DNA of 50,110 bases from Alistipes sp. (GCA_017503575.1 JAFVSV010000068.1:1-50110), one strand, 5' to 3'; positions 1 through 8,117 are shown, counted from the first letter of the stretch. Translations and numbers: made by a program. The notes: a model not told the origin generated them from the letters alone.

Positions 1-546
1 GAGGCTATGGAGAACAAGCTCGTAGTAGGCTCACAGGCGCGTATCCTATATGCCGACTCGGAGGGTCGTACACGCATCGCCTTGGCATTCAACGAGGCTA
101 TCAAGCGTGGCGAGATATCGGCACCTATCGTGCTCGGCCGTGACCACCACGACGTATCGGGTACTGACTCACCATATCGTGAGACATCGAACATCTACGA
201 CGGCTCGCAGTTCTGCGCCGACATGGCTGTTCACAACGTCATCGGTGACTCGTTCCGCGGCGCTACATGGGTATCTATCCACAATGGTGGCGGCGTAGGC
301 TGGGGCGAGGTTATGAATGGTGGCTTCGGCATGGTCATCGACGGTTCGGAGGACTCGGCACGCCACATCGAGGAGATGTTGCTCTGGGACGTAAACAACG
401 GTATTGCACGCCGCAGCTGGGCACGCAACGAGGGCGCTATGTTCGCCATCAAGCGCGAGATGGAGCGCACACCACTCCTTAAGGTTACACTGCCCAACCT
501 CGCAGATATGGAGCTTATCAACAAAGTGTATAACGAAAACAAGTAA
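1..546 (+). CDS. hutU: Urocanate hydratase, C-terminal part (partial)
   Basis: Second step of histidine degradation: hydrates urocanate to 4-imidazolone-5-propionate in the cytosol, using tightly bound NAD+. The reading frame is open from base 1, so the gene starts outside the window; the first Met at base 7 is internal. The visible 180 or so residues carry the urocanase C-terminal hallmarks GRDHHDVSGTDSP and the glycine-rich HNGGGVGWGEVMNGGFG. The gene stops with TAA five bases before hutH, so it is cotranscribed with hutH and hutI. Family membership is certain; start and full length cannot be seen. Confidence 0.95.
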   Translation, partial: EAMENKLVVGSQARILYADSEGRTRIALAFNEAIKRGEISAPIVLGRDHHDVSGTDSPYRETSNIYDGSQFCADMAVHNVIGDSFRGATWVSIHNGGGVGWGEVMNGGFGMVIDGSEDSARHIEEMLLWDVNNGIARRSWARNEGAMFAIKREMERTPLLKVTLPNLADMELINKVYNENK

Positions 547-551
547 CGACA

Positions 552-2051
552 ATGATTCATTATATTAGTGCAGAGCGTTTGACTATCGCTCGCGTAGAGG
601 AGATCTTAACCAAGGGCTACAAACTTGCTTTGAGCGACGACGCTAAGGCTCGTATAAATAAGTGCCGCGAGTATCTCGACAAGAAGATGGAGGATGCTGG
701 ACGTCCTATATACGGTGTTACCACAGGCTTCGGCTCGTTGTGCAACATCTCGGTAGAGAAGGAGGGTCTATCACAGCTCCAGAAGAACCTTATGATGTCG
801 CACGCCTGCGGTACAGGTCAGCGCGTACCATCGGAGATTGCTCGTCTCATGATTCTACTCAAGGTGCAGTCATTGTCATACGGCCACTCGGGTGTACAGC
901 TAATCACCGTTGAGCGCCTCATCGAGATGTTCAACAACAACATCATCCCCGTAGTATATGAGCAGGGCTCGTTGGGTGCCTCGGGCGACCTTTCACCACT
1001 TGCGCACATGTGCTTGCCACTATTGGGCTTGGGTCATGTAGAGATTGACGGCGAGGTTGTCGAGGGCAGCGTGATGATGGAAAAGATGGGCTGGGAGCCT
1101 ATAACACTCTGCTCGAAGGAGGGTCTTGCGCTCCTTAACGGCACTCAGTTTATGTCGGCATACGGCGTATACTCACTCATCAACGCACAGCGCTTGAGCC
1201 GTTGGGCTGATAGCATCGGCGCTATGTCTCTCGACGCATTCGATGGTCGTATGGAGCCTTTCGAGCACAACGTACACGCCATACGTCCACACAATGGACA
1301 GATTGAGACAGCGCGCAACTTCCGCGACATCTTGGCAGGCAGCCAGATTGGTCAGCAGCCCAAGCAGCATGTTCAGGATCCATACTCATTCCGCTGCATA
1401 CCACAGGTACACGGCGCATCGAAGGATACTATCGCATACGTTGCAAGCGTTCTCGAGACCGAGATTAACTCGGCTACCGACAACCCAACAGTATTCCCCG
1501 ACAGCGATGAGGTAATCTCGGCAGGTAACTTCCACGGCCAGCCTATCGCCGTAGCTATGGACTTCTTGGCTATCGCCGTAGCAGAGCTCGGTAACATCTC
1601 GGAGCGCCGTACATATAAGCTCATCTCGGGCGCACGCAACCTGCCTAACTTCCTTGTTGCTAACCCAGGTCTCAACTCGGGCTTCATGATTCCACAGTAT
1701 ACCGCAGCATCTATCGTGAGCCAGTCAAAGGGCTTGTGCTGGCCAGCGTCGTGCGACTCTATCCCATCGTCACAGGGTCAGGAGGATCATGTCAGCATGG
1801 GTTCTAATGCCGCCACGAAGCTCTGGAAGGTTGTGCAGAACACCGAGCGTGTGTTGGCTATCGAGCTTATGAACTCGGCACAGGCACTCGAGTTCCGCCA
1901 CCAGATGACAGGTCTACGCTCATCGGAGGCTGTGGAGGCAATGTTCGATGCCTACCGTAAGGTTGTGCCATTCGTGGACAACGATACTGTGATGTATCCA
2001 CACATCGCAACATCCGTAAACTTCCTCAACGACTATGAGCCTACTTGTTAA
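552..2051 (+). CDS. hutH: Histidine ammonia-lyase
   Basis: First step of histidine degradation: removes ammonia from L-histidine to give trans-urocanate. The 499-residue length is normal for the family. The motif GSLGASGDLSPLAHM contains Ala143-Ser144-Gly145, the triad that cyclises to the electrophilic MIO group. The start ATG lies 5 bases after the hutU stop. The 3' end overlaps hutI by 17 bases (hutI starts at 2035), which suggests translational coupling. All visible catalytic motifs are intact. Confidence 0.97.
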   Translation: MIHYISAERLTIARVEEILTKGYKLALSDDAKARINKCREYLDKKMEDAGRPIYGVTTGFGSLCNISVEKEGLSQLQKNLMMSHACGTGQRVPSEIARLMILLKVQSLSYGHSGVQLITVERLIEMFNNNIIPVVYEQGSLGASGDLSPLAHMCLPLLGLGHVEIDGEVVEGSVMMEKMGWEPITLCSKEGLALLNGTQFMSAYGVYSLINAQRLSRWADSIGAMSLDAFDGRMEPFEHNVHAIRPHNGQIETARNFRDILAGSQIGQQPKQHVQDPYSFRCIPQVHGASKDTIAYVASVLETEINSATDNPTVFPDSDEVISAGNFHGQPIAVAMDFLAIAVAELGNISERRTYKLISGARNLPNFLVANPGLNSGFMIPQYTAASIVSQSKGLCWPASCDSIPSSQGQEDHVSMGSNAATKLWKVVQNTERVLAIELMNSAQALEFRHQMTGLRSSEAVEAMFDAYRKVVPFVDNDTVMYPHIATSVNFLNDYEPTC

Positions 2052-3276
2052 AAATATAGGTATGCTCGTCGGCATCGACGAGAGTGGCCGCCTAAAGGTC
2101 GAGGGTAAGGCGATGGCAGATATCGCCATGCTCGAGAATGCATGGCTACTCACCGATGGCGAGCGTATCAAGGATTATGGCACCATGGAGTCGCTACCCT
2201 CTGCGGAGGGTTGCGACATCCTCGATGCCGAGGGTGGCTGGCTATTCCCCTCGTTCTGCGACTCACACACGCATATCGTCTATGCTGGTAGCCGCGAGCA
2301 GGAGTTCCTCGATAAGATTAACGGTCTATCGTACGAGGAGATAGCCAAGCGTGGTGGCGGTATCCTTAACTCGGCAGATCGTCTGCACGACACCTCGGAG
2401 GATGAGCTATATCGTCAGGCTATGGAGCGCGTACAGGAGATTATCCGTATGGGTACGGGCCTTGTAGAGATTAAGTCGGGCTACGGCCTCACTCTCGAGG
2501 ACGAGCTTAAGATTTTGCGCGTCATACGACGCATTCGCGAGACATCGCCTATTGCCGTTCGCGCAACATTCCTTGGCGCTCACGCCGTGGGTCGCGCCTA
2601 CAAGGGTCGCCAGGCAGAGTATGTAGAGCATGTATGCAACGATATGATACCCGCCGTTGCTGCCGAGGGCTTGGCAGACTTTGTGGATGTATTCTGCGAC
2701 CGTGGCTTCTTCACTGTCGAGGAGACAGCAAAGATTATGGCTACGGGTGCAAAGTATGGCATGCGCGCGAAGATTCATGCCAACGAGCTCGCCGTATCGG
2801 GCGGTGTCGAGATTGGCGTCGAGCATAAGGCGTTGTCTGTTGACCACCTCGAGTCTATGGGTGACGAGCAGATTGAGGCACTTCGCGGCTCGGAGACTAT
2901 GCCTACGATGTTGCCTGGCTGCGCCTTCTTCCTCGGCATTACATACCCTCCTGCGCGTAAGATGATTGACGCTGGGTTGGCAGTAGCCCTCGCCTCGGAT
3001 TTCAACCCTGGCACAGCACCCTCGGGCAATATGCGCTTCGTAGTGTCGCTCGGCTCTATTAAGATGAAGATGACTCCCGCCGAGGCACTAAACGCTGCAA
3101 CGCTCAACTCGGCATGCGCCATGGGCGAGAGCCGCAACTATGGCTCTATTACGCGTGGCAAGGTGGCAAACTTCTACATCACAAAGCCTCTACCATCACT
3201 CGCATACCTTCCATACGCACACCAGACACCGGTGATTCGTGATATTGTATTGAAGGGTAATCGTATAACAGAATAG
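2035..3276 (+). CDS. hutI: Imidazolonepropionase
   Basis: Third step of histidine degradation: opens the ring of 4-imidazolone-5-propionate to N-formimino-L-glutamate. It is a metal-dependent amidohydrolase of 413 residues, the usual size. The N-terminal metal-binding pair is seen in DSHTHIVYAG (His78, His80), and the later HANELAVSGG and SDFNPGTAPSGN segments are typical of HutI. Its first 17 bases overlap the end of hutH in another frame. Formiminoglutamate-processing genes are not in the window and may lie upstream of hutU. Confidence 0.96.
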   Translation: MSLLVKNIGMLVGIDESGRLKVEGKAMADIAMLENAWLLTDGERIKDYGTMESLPSAEGCDILDAEGGWLFPSFCDSHTHIVYAGSREQEFLDKINGLSYEEIAKRGGGILNSADRLHDTSEDELYRQAMERVQEIIRMGTGLVEIKSGYGLTLEDELKILRVIRRIRETSPIAVRATFLGAHAVGRAYKGRQAEYVEHVCNDMIPAVAAEGLADFVDVFCDRGFFTVEETAKIMATGAKYGMRAKIHANELAVSGGVEIGVEHKALSVDHLESMGDEQIEALRGSETMPTMLPGCAFFLGITYPPARKMIDAGLAVALASDFNPGTAPSGNMRFVVSLGSIKMKMTPAEALNAATLNSACAMGESRNYGSITRGKVANFYITKPLPSLAYLPYAHQTPVIRDIVLKGNRITE

Positions 3277-3283
3277 TGTGATT

Positions 3284-3934
3284 ATGAATAAGTTGATAAA
3301 ATCGAGCATCGCTATTATGGCGGCCGTAGCCATGGTTGGTTGCTGCTCGGAGTGTAACAAGAAGGAGTGCGGCAGCGAAACATCGTGCGACAAGCAGGCA
3401 GCCGTTGTGGATAATATCATGACGCGCCGCTCGATACGCGACTACAAAGATGAGCCCGTTGACCGCGAGCAGATGGCCAAGGTGTTGGAGTGTGGCATAT
3501 ATGCACCCAGCGCCATGAACATGCAGGCGTGGGCAGTACGCGTTGTCGACTCGAAGGAGTTTATCGACGGTGTTACAGCTATTGCCGTAGCGCAAAACCC
3601 CAAGCTCAAGGAGCAGGAGGGCTTCCGCAACCTCTTCCGCAATGCCCCTACGGTAGCCTTTATAGCTATTCCGGAGGAGAGTTATAGCGGCGAGTTCGAT
3701 AGCGGTCTCTTGGCCGAGAATATGATGCTCTCGGCATGGAGCATGGGTATCGGCTCATGCTGCTTGGGTAGCGTCATACCGGTAATGAATAGCGAGGAGG
3801 CAAAGCCTTACTTGGAGCGTTTGGCACTACCCGATGGTTACAAGCTGATGATAGCCATTGCCTTTGGCTACCCCGCCGAAGAGACTCCCACGGCACCAGC
3901 GCGTGACGCATCAAAGGCTTACTACATCGAGTAG
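3284..3934 (+). CDS. Nitroreductase-family protein with lipoprotein signal
   Basis: FMN-dependent nitroreductase-fold protein: TRRSIRDYKDEPV, APSAMNMQAWAVRVV and MGIGSCCLGSV match the family's FMN-binding and dimer segments. The N-terminus is unusual: a hydrophobic signal (about residues 3-18) ends in VGCC, giving a lipobox Cys20, then further cysteines at 21, 24, 29 and 35. That predicts an envelope-anchored protein with a Cys-rich linker, whereas most relatives are cytosolic. I chose ATG 3284; an in-frame GTG at 3278 is the longer alternative. It starts 7 bases after hutI and is the last gene before a terminator, so it is probably in the hut operon. Substrate unknown. Confidence 0.85.
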   Translation: MNKLIKSSIAIMAAVAMVGCCSECNKKECGSETSCDKQAAVVDNIMTRRSIRDYKDEPVDREQMAKVLECGIYAPSAMNMQAWAVRVVDSKEFIDGVTAIAVAQNPKLKEQEGFRNLFRNAPTVAFIAIPEESYSGEFDSGLLAENMMLSAWSMGIGSCCLGSVIPVMNSEEAKPYLERLALPDGYKLMIAIAFGYPAEETPTAPARDASKAYYIE

Positions 3935-3955
3935 CGCTAACGATACTTATTAGTT

Positions 3956-3985
3956 AAGGACGGCGGGCACTGACCTACCGTCCTT
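3956..3985 (+). terminator. Hairpin terminator after the hut operon
   Basis: An 8-bp perfect stem (AAGGACGG at 3956-3963 with CCGTCCTT at 3978-3985) closes a 14-base loop, followed by TTACTT. It sits 22 bases after the nitroreductase stop. The 3' T-tract is weak. Confidence 0.6.
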
Positions 3986-4033
3986 TACTTACATTGGTTA
4001 GCCGCAGATAGGTATAATAGAACCACGATCCGA

Positions 4034-4157
4034 TTTGTTGTCAGAGTGGTGCAGTAGTGGCGTTGACATGATAAATCACCGGATGGGACATAGTGTTGTG
4101 TATTTCCTATTCGGGGATTTGATTGAGGCGTCGCTAATGCGCTGCTATCACAACAAA
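4034..4157. repeat. Family B inverted-repeat element, copy 1
   Basis: A 124-bp element bounded by TTTGTTGT (4034-4041) and ACAACAAA (4150-4157). The interior holds the family's central hairpin in diverged form (CGGATGGGA...TCCTATTCGG) and the tail TATCACAACAAA. It directly abuts copy 2, making a 16-bp palindrome across the junction (4150-4165). It lies between the convergent nitroreductase and miaB genes. No coding capacity. Mobile origin is inferred from the termini only. Confidence 0.7.
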
Positions 4158-4280
4158 TTTGTTGTCAGAAGGGGTATAATTTGGCGCCGATAAAGAGAAA
4201 GAGCGGATGGGACATACTTGATGTATTTCCCATTCGCTCTTTTGATTGAGGCGTCGAAGGATGCCCCTTATCACAACAAA
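4158..4280. repeat. Family B inverted-repeat element, copy 2
   Basis: A 123-bp element with TTTGTTGT/ACAACAAA ends. It differs from the copy at 31097-31219 at only two positions (121/123). It can fold end to end: terminal stem, then AAGGGGTAT with its near-complement, then a strong central stem AAAGAGCGGATGGGA/TCCCATTCGCTCTTT with a small apical ATAC/GTAT stem. It sits between convergent genes and overlaps the read-through 3' end of miaB, where it could act as a bidirectional terminator. Confidence 0.75.
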
Positions 4281-4429
4281 TTTACTTCTTCTCCGAACAA
4301 AGTCGCCGATGAACACCCTGTGATGCGCACACGGACATAGTCGCCAATATTGTGGTTACCACGGTCGAAGACAACCATCTTGTTCTGCGATGTACGACCC
4401 GAGAGCTGCTTATCACTACGCTTCGAGGT
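4271..4429 (-). pseudogene. miaB: Detached 3' part of miaB (TRAM domain) beyond the TGA
   Basis: In the miaB frame, after TGA 4430-4432, translation continues [20 protein letters not shown] and then [18 protein letters not shown]...[10 protein letters not shown], a good TRAM domain, to the next TGA at 4271-4273, which is followed at once by TAA. A single base change (GGA to TGA) explains the stop, since Gly is expected there. The alternatives are a sequencing error or UGA read-through. The last three codons fall at the end of repeat element B copy 2, so the native 3' end may have been altered. Confidence 0.75.
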
Positions 4430-5629
4430 TCACTCAACCAATATCTCAAACTCCTTGCCCACATCACGCTTGTTGCTCTCCTCGGATAGCTTGTTTTGCA
4501 GGTCGATAATCTCGGTAAGGCGGCGTGTCTTAACATCCTCGGGGATGTCGTCGCCGAGGTTACGCTGGGCGAAGGTACCTGGGCGCTCCGAGTACTTGAA
4601 CATATAGGCGAAGTCGTAGCCCACCTCTCGCATGAGCGATAGTGTTGCCTCGTGCTCCTCCTCGGTCTCGTGTGCGAAGCCGGCGATAAGGTCGGTGGTA
4701 ATGGCGCAATCGGGCATATAGCGACGTATAGCCTCGACACGCTCCAAGTACCACTCGCGCGTATACTTACGGTTCATGCGCTTGAGCATCTCCGTAGAGC
4801 CAGACTGCGCAGGAAGGTGTATCGCCTTGCATATATTGGGCATCGACGCCATGGTCTCGAGGAGCTTATCGCTGATATCCTTGGGGTGTGACGTGGCGAA
4901 GCGAACACGAAGTAGTGGCGATATCTCTGCCACACGCTTCAACAACTCGGGGAAGTCAACCTCACCCGTACGGTATGAGTTGACATTCTGGCCGAGGAGT
5001 GTCACCTCACGGTAGCCATTCTCGAAGAGCGTGCGTGCCTCAGCAATGATGGTCTGGGCATCGCGGCTACGCTCTATGCCTCGTGTATAGGGGACCACGC
5101 AGTATGAGCAGTAGTTGTTACAGCCACGCATGATGGCTATGAAGGCGCTCACGCCATTCTTATCGAGACGCACAGGAGCTATCTCGGCGTATGTCTCCTC
5201 CTTCGAGAGCTCGACATTAACGCTCGTAGAGCCACCGTCTACCTCGCGTACGAGGCGTGGCAGGTCGCGGTAGGCGTCAGGGCCAGCAACGATGTCAACA
5301 CCCGTACCGCCCTTCGTAAGCTCCTCCTTGAGGCGCTCCGCCATGCAGCCGATGACGCCAATTATGAGTGAAGGCTTCTGCTTACGCATGCGACGCATCT
5401 CGCTGAGGCGTCCCCATATACGCTGCTCGGCATTATCGCGTATCGAGCAGGTGTTGATAAGCACGATATCAGCCTCCTCAAGGCTCTCTGTATAGCGATA
5501 TCCCTCCTGCTGCATGATGGATACCACAATCTCACTGTCGCCAACATTCATCTGGCAACCATAGGTCTCGATATATAGTTTACGACCACTGCCCGTCAGC
5601 GGGCGTAGGTTATTCATGTTTACATTCAT
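4430..5629 (-). CDS. miaB: tRNA-2-methylthio-N6-dimethylallyladenosine synthase, cut short by an in-frame TGA
   Basis: Radical SAM methylthiotransferase that converts i6A37 to ms2i6A37 in tRNA. The N-terminal cluster cysteines lie in YGCQMN, NTCSIR and IGCMAE, and the radical SAM CxxxCxxC in GCNNYCSYC. The frame ends at TGA (4430-4432) just after KEFEILVE, at the start of the TRAM domain where relatives continue VEG. The same frame then reads on for about 50 codons as recognisable TRAM sequence. The start is uncertain: ATG 5629 or 5617 fits relatives, while the longer ATG 5668 would use codons from a family A repeat fragment. It lies downstream of the yitT-like gene, probably in one transcript. 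The core domains are complete, so partial activity is possible. Confidence 0.85.
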   Translation of the reverse strand: MNVNMNNLRPLTGSGRKLYIETYGCQMNVGDSEIVVSIMQQEGYRYTESLEEADIVLINTCSIRDNAEQRIWGRLSEMRRMRKQKPSLIIGVIGCMAERLKEELTKGGTGVDIVAGPDAYRDLPRLVREVDGGSTSVNVELSKEETYAEIAPVRLDKNGVSAFIAIMRGCNNYCSYCVVPYTRGIERSRDAQTIIAEARTLFENGYREVTLLGQNVNSYRTGEVDFPELLKRVAEISPLLRVRFATSHPKDISDKLLETMASMPNICKAIHLPAQSGSTEMLKRMNRKYTREWYLERVEAIRRYMPDCAITTDLIAGFAHETEEEHEATLSLMREVGYDFAYMFKYSERPGTFAQRNLGDDIPEDVKTRRLTEIIDLQNKLSEESNKRDVGKEFEILVE

Positions 5630-5634
5630 ACTGT

Positions 5635-5660
5635 GTTTACTTGGCGTAAATGAGCATTTT
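5635..5660 (-). repeat. 26-bp fragment of the family A repeat
   Basis: On the minus strand this matches, with no mismatch, the core of the two family A repeats (7961-7986 and 22673-22698), which includes the small TTTAC...GTAAA inverted repeat. It lies between the yitT-like gene and the probable miaB start. It contributes the first codons if translation starts at ATG 5668. Confidence 0.75.
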
Positions 5661-5700
5661 TCAAACAAGAGAGATGCAAAATGAGTTCCTCAAAACAATT

Positions 5701-6720
5701 TTACTCTGTGGGCATATCGTCTTCCTTGGGGAACGGCTTAAAGCCCTCGCCAAAGGTGTCATAGGCATCTGTCACGACAACGAATGCGCGAGGATCGAAG
5801 TCCTTAATCTTCTGCTGTACAGTACGCACCTCCTTGCGGCTCACGACAAGGAAGATCATCTCCTTATCGTTCTCGGTATACATACCCTTAGCCTTGATGT
5901 ATGTACCACCACGATTTAGCTCCTTGAGGATGTAGTTACGCATACTTGCCGAGTGCTCATCGCAAATAATATAGAGTAGCTTATCGCGCGATGCGCCATC
6001 AATGGTATAACCGAGCACCTTGGCATTAACGAAGATGCAGACTCCCGAGTAGAGCGATAGCAACAAACCTGCGCCCTCCTTACCATCGGGAAGACCGATA
6101 CCGAAGCCGATGACGATAAGACCGCAGAGGACGATGATAGCATCCGAGAGAAGCACGCCGTTGGCAAACTTCATCTTGGCAAACTTATGTAGGAGCATAC
6201 CTGTGATATCGGTACCACCCGTAGCAGCGTTATTGCGAATAACGATACCCACACCTACACCACTGAAGCAACCACCGATGATGGCAGCGAGCATAAGGTG
6301 ATCCGAGAGGTTAACCGCGCCATCGAGCAACAACGATGGGTCGAGAGACTCGATAGCTGCCGAGTTGGGGTATGCCAACTTATCGAGAAGATTCATGATA
6401 CCTGGAGTGACGAACGATGCGAAGATGGTGCGACCACCGAGCTTACCGCCAAAGAGCAATAGCGCTGTGAGGATAAGTGGCACATCGAACATATAGCCGA
6501 AGGTACCCACCTGAATAGATGGGAAGATGTTATGTAGCACGACCGCCAGACCGTAGATACCACCAGGCACCAAGTCGTAAGGGTTGATGAATACGACAAA
6601 GGCTACTGCCACAAGGAAACATCCGAAGACAATCTTACCCATTGATGCCCACCAGCGCCAATCGACGATTGACTCCTTGGCCGATGTCATAAGGTTAGTT
6701 AGGTTGAGTTGTAATTTCAT
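5701..6720 (-). CDS. YitT-family membrane protein
   Basis: Integral membrane protein of 339 residues. About five to six hydrophobic segments occupy roughly residues 25-215 (for example GKIVFGCFLVAVAFVVFINP), and a C-terminal soluble domain (about 245-325, DUF2179-like, with RGGTYIKAKGMYTENDKEMI) follows. This is the usual YitT/DUF161 plus DUF2179 layout. Function is poorly known; transport has been suggested for the family. It is transcribed leftward from a promoter at 6759-6789 and precedes miaB. Confidence 0.85.
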   Translation of the reverse strand: MKLQLNLTNLMTSAKESIVDWRWWASMGKIVFGCFLVAVAFVVFINPYDLVPGGIYGLAVVLHNIFPSIQVGTFGYMFDVPLILTALLLFGGKLGGRTIFASFVTPGIMNLLDKLAYPNSAAIESLDPSLLLDGAVNLSDHLMLAAIIGGCFSGVGVGIVIRNNAATGGTDITGMLLHKFAKMKFANGVLLSDAIIVLCGLIVIGFGIGLPDGKEGAGLLLSLYSGVCIFVNAKVLGYTIDGASRDKLLYIICDEHSASMRNYILKELNRGGTYIKAKGMYTENDKEMIFLVVSRKEVRTVQQKIKDFDPRAFVVVTDAYDTFGEGFKPFPKEDDMPTE

Positions 6721-6758
6721 AAATATTCATTTTTGTTATTTTATGCAATAAGAACTAT

Positions 6759-6789
6759 CAAAGGTATAATTTTTTTCGAAAATATGCAA
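6759..6789 (-). promoter_or_regulatory. Promoter of yitT-like gene and miaB
   Basis: On the minus strand a perfect Bacteroidetes -7 box TACCTTTG (6766-6759) has a 19-bp spacer to a -33 TTGC (6789-6786). It lies about 40 bases before the yitT-like start codon. Confidence 0.65.
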
Positions 6790-6873
6790 CGTTAGCTGCG
6801 CTTTTTTTCGTAGCACCGCCACAAGAATAGCCGTTTTTGAAAGATTGAAATTTCGTTTTTCAAAAAAATGTTG

Positions 6874-6881
6874 TATCTTTG
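6874..6881 (+). promoter_or_regulatory. -7 box upstream of plsY
   Basis: TATCTTTG matches TAnnTTTG and sits 61 bases before ATG 6943. Because this box lies inside the longer reading frame that begins at 6868, the upstream ATG is unlikely to be the translation start. The -33 region is weak. Confidence 0.6.
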
Positions 6882-6942
6882 TATAATTTCGGACACACCG
6901 CAACATAGAGATGTTGCTGATTACAAATTAATTACTACACTT

Positions 6943-7638
6943 ATGACTGAGTGGGGACCACTAACATACTATTGTGCGATAACGCTTGTTATCATCGCCT
7001 ACCTATTAGGCTCGATACCCAGCGCCGTATGGATTGGAAAGAAATATTATGGCATAGATATTCGCGAGCACGGCTCAATGAATGCAGGTACTACCAATAT
7101 GCTACGCGTGTTGGGCAAGCGCGCTGCGATACCTGTGTTCATCATCGACTTCTTCAAGGGCTTTGGTGCCGTGCAGCTCACCTTCATCATGAAGTTCGAC
7201 GACGCCATCAACGACCCATGGCTTATAAACCTGCGTATCATAGCCACCATAGCTGTGGTCTTGGGCCACATCTTCCCCATATTTGCTAACTTCAAGGGCG
7301 GCAAGGGTGTAGCTACGCTCCTCGGTGCCGGCACTGGCATCTACCCTCCACTTGTGCTTATATGCTTCGGCGTGTGGTGCCTCGTGTTCGCCATCTGGCA
7401 CTATGTATCGTTGGCATCCATCATTGCAGGGTGCTGCTACCCTCTTCTGGTAATGATATTCTCATTTATCAACCACAACCCTGCGGCACCTATGATGACC
7501 GTTCCGTTTATCATCTTCTCATGGGTCGTAGGCATCATGCTTGTCTGGACACACCGCAAGAACATCGTTCGACTGCGCGAGGGAACGGAGTCCAAGATAT
7601 ACATCTGGCGTCCGCCACATCATGAGGGACGAAATTAG
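6943..7638 (+). CDS. plsY: Glycerol-3-phosphate acyltransferase PlsY
   Basis: Membrane acyltransferase that uses acyl-phosphate to acylate sn-glycerol-3-phosphate, the first step of phospholipid synthesis. PlsY motifs are in order: GSIPSAVWIGKKYYGIDIRE with SMNAGTTNMLRVLG, then NFKGGKGVATLLG, then HRKNIVRLREGTESKI near the C-terminus. Several hydrophobic helices separate them. I chose ATG 6943 (MTEWGP), giving 231 residues, the family size; the ATG at 6868 would place a promoter inside the gene. It appears to be transcribed alone. Confidence 0.93.
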   Translation: MTEWGPLTYYCAITLVIIAYLLGSIPSAVWIGKKYYGIDIREHGSMNAGTTNMLRVLGKRAAIPVFIIDFFKGFGAVQLTFIMKFDDAINDPWLINLRIIATIAVVLGHIFPIFANFKGGKGVATLLGAGTGIYPPLVLICFGVWCLVFAIWHYVSLASIIAGCCYPLLVMIFSFINHNPAAPMMTVPFIIFSWVVGIMLVWTHRKNIVRLREGTESKIYIWRPPHHEGRN

Positions 7639-7691
7639 CAGTGGGAGGACTTATGCCCTCAATTAACAATTAGAAATAAGGGGTGGGTACG

Positions 7692-7774
7692 CTTGATTAA
7701 AATCAAGAGTTTTGCTATCAGAGAGTTTTCAGGGAGATATCAGAGAGCGATTTTATGCCTATCTGATATCTCCC
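7692..7774. repeat. Inverted repeats downstream of plsY
   Basis: A short palindrome CTTGATT-AA-AATCAAG (7692-7707) is followed by a perfect 13-bp inverted repeat, GGGAGATATCAGA (7732-7744) and TCTGATATCTCCC (7762-7774), with a 17-base spacer. It may serve as the plsY terminator or be a remnant of a repeat. No gene is seen in 7639-8117. Confidence 0.55.
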
Positions 7775-7817
7775 AGTCTTTTCTCACTCTTCTCCCTGAC
7801 ATCTCTCAGTCTTCTCA

Positions 7818-7880
7818 CTTCTCACCTGCGGGCAACGCCCACAACTATTAAGCAGGCTGAGCCTGCATGTTGTGACTATT
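7818..7880. repeat. Small palindromic repeats (GGGC-AAC-GCCC and GCAGGC-TGA-GCCTGC)
   Basis: Two short hairpins, the second nested inside an outer CACAAC/GTTGTG stem. The second resembles unit 9 of the palindromic array at 30806-31069 (GCAGGCATCGCCTGC), so this looks like a small relative of that array. Confidence 0.5.
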
Positions 7881-7918
7881 TCATTGCTCTATGCTAACTG
7901 CTAATTGACACAAAAAAG

Positions 7919-8038
7919 GAGGCTGAATAAAAAGTGTATTTTGTCGTTATGCTTGCCCTCAAAATGCTCATTTACGCCAAGTAAACTCCGCTTTTTCGGG
8001 CTTCGCATGCCTAAAACTACATCTTTTTCTTCAACCTC
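7919..8038. repeat. Family A repeat, copy 1 (120 bp)
   Basis: 119/120 identical to 22631-22750. The ends form an imperfect inverted repeat of about 25 bp (GAGGCTGAATAAAAAG against CTTTTTCTTCAACCTC). The core has TTTAC...GTAAA and GGGC/GCAT complementarity. It is non-coding and sits between the convergent plsY and M3 peptidase genes. A hairpin follows directly, as it does at copy 2. Confidence 0.85.
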
Positions 8039-8050
8039 ATAACAAAAAAC

Positions 8051-8082
8051 GGGGATGGCTAAAATACTTTTTAGTCACCCCC
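8051..8082. terminator. Bidirectional hairpin terminator beside family A copy 1
   Basis: GGGGATGGCTAA (8051-8062) pairs with TTAGTCACCCC(C) (8071-8082) around a short A/T loop. Its sequence closely parallels the hairpin at 22760-22791. It can serve both convergent genes. Confidence 0.6.
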
Positions 8083-8117
8083 CTATAATCGACGGCTACA
8101 TTACGCCGTCAGCACCA

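Noticed and set aside
4271..5668. TGA reassigned to glycine or another amino acid across the genome
   Set aside because: All the other long genes (for example lptD, mutS2, murF-alr) have no internal TGA, and the primase gene ends sensibly at TGA before a hairpin.
6868..6942. Longer plsY start at 6868
   Set aside because: The extra codons overlap a TAnnTTTG promoter box and lack PlsY similarity; ATG 6943 gives the family length.
7712..7897. Small protein of 61 residues after plsY
   Set aside because: Low-complexity Ser/Leu sequence over inverted repeats, no promoter or family.
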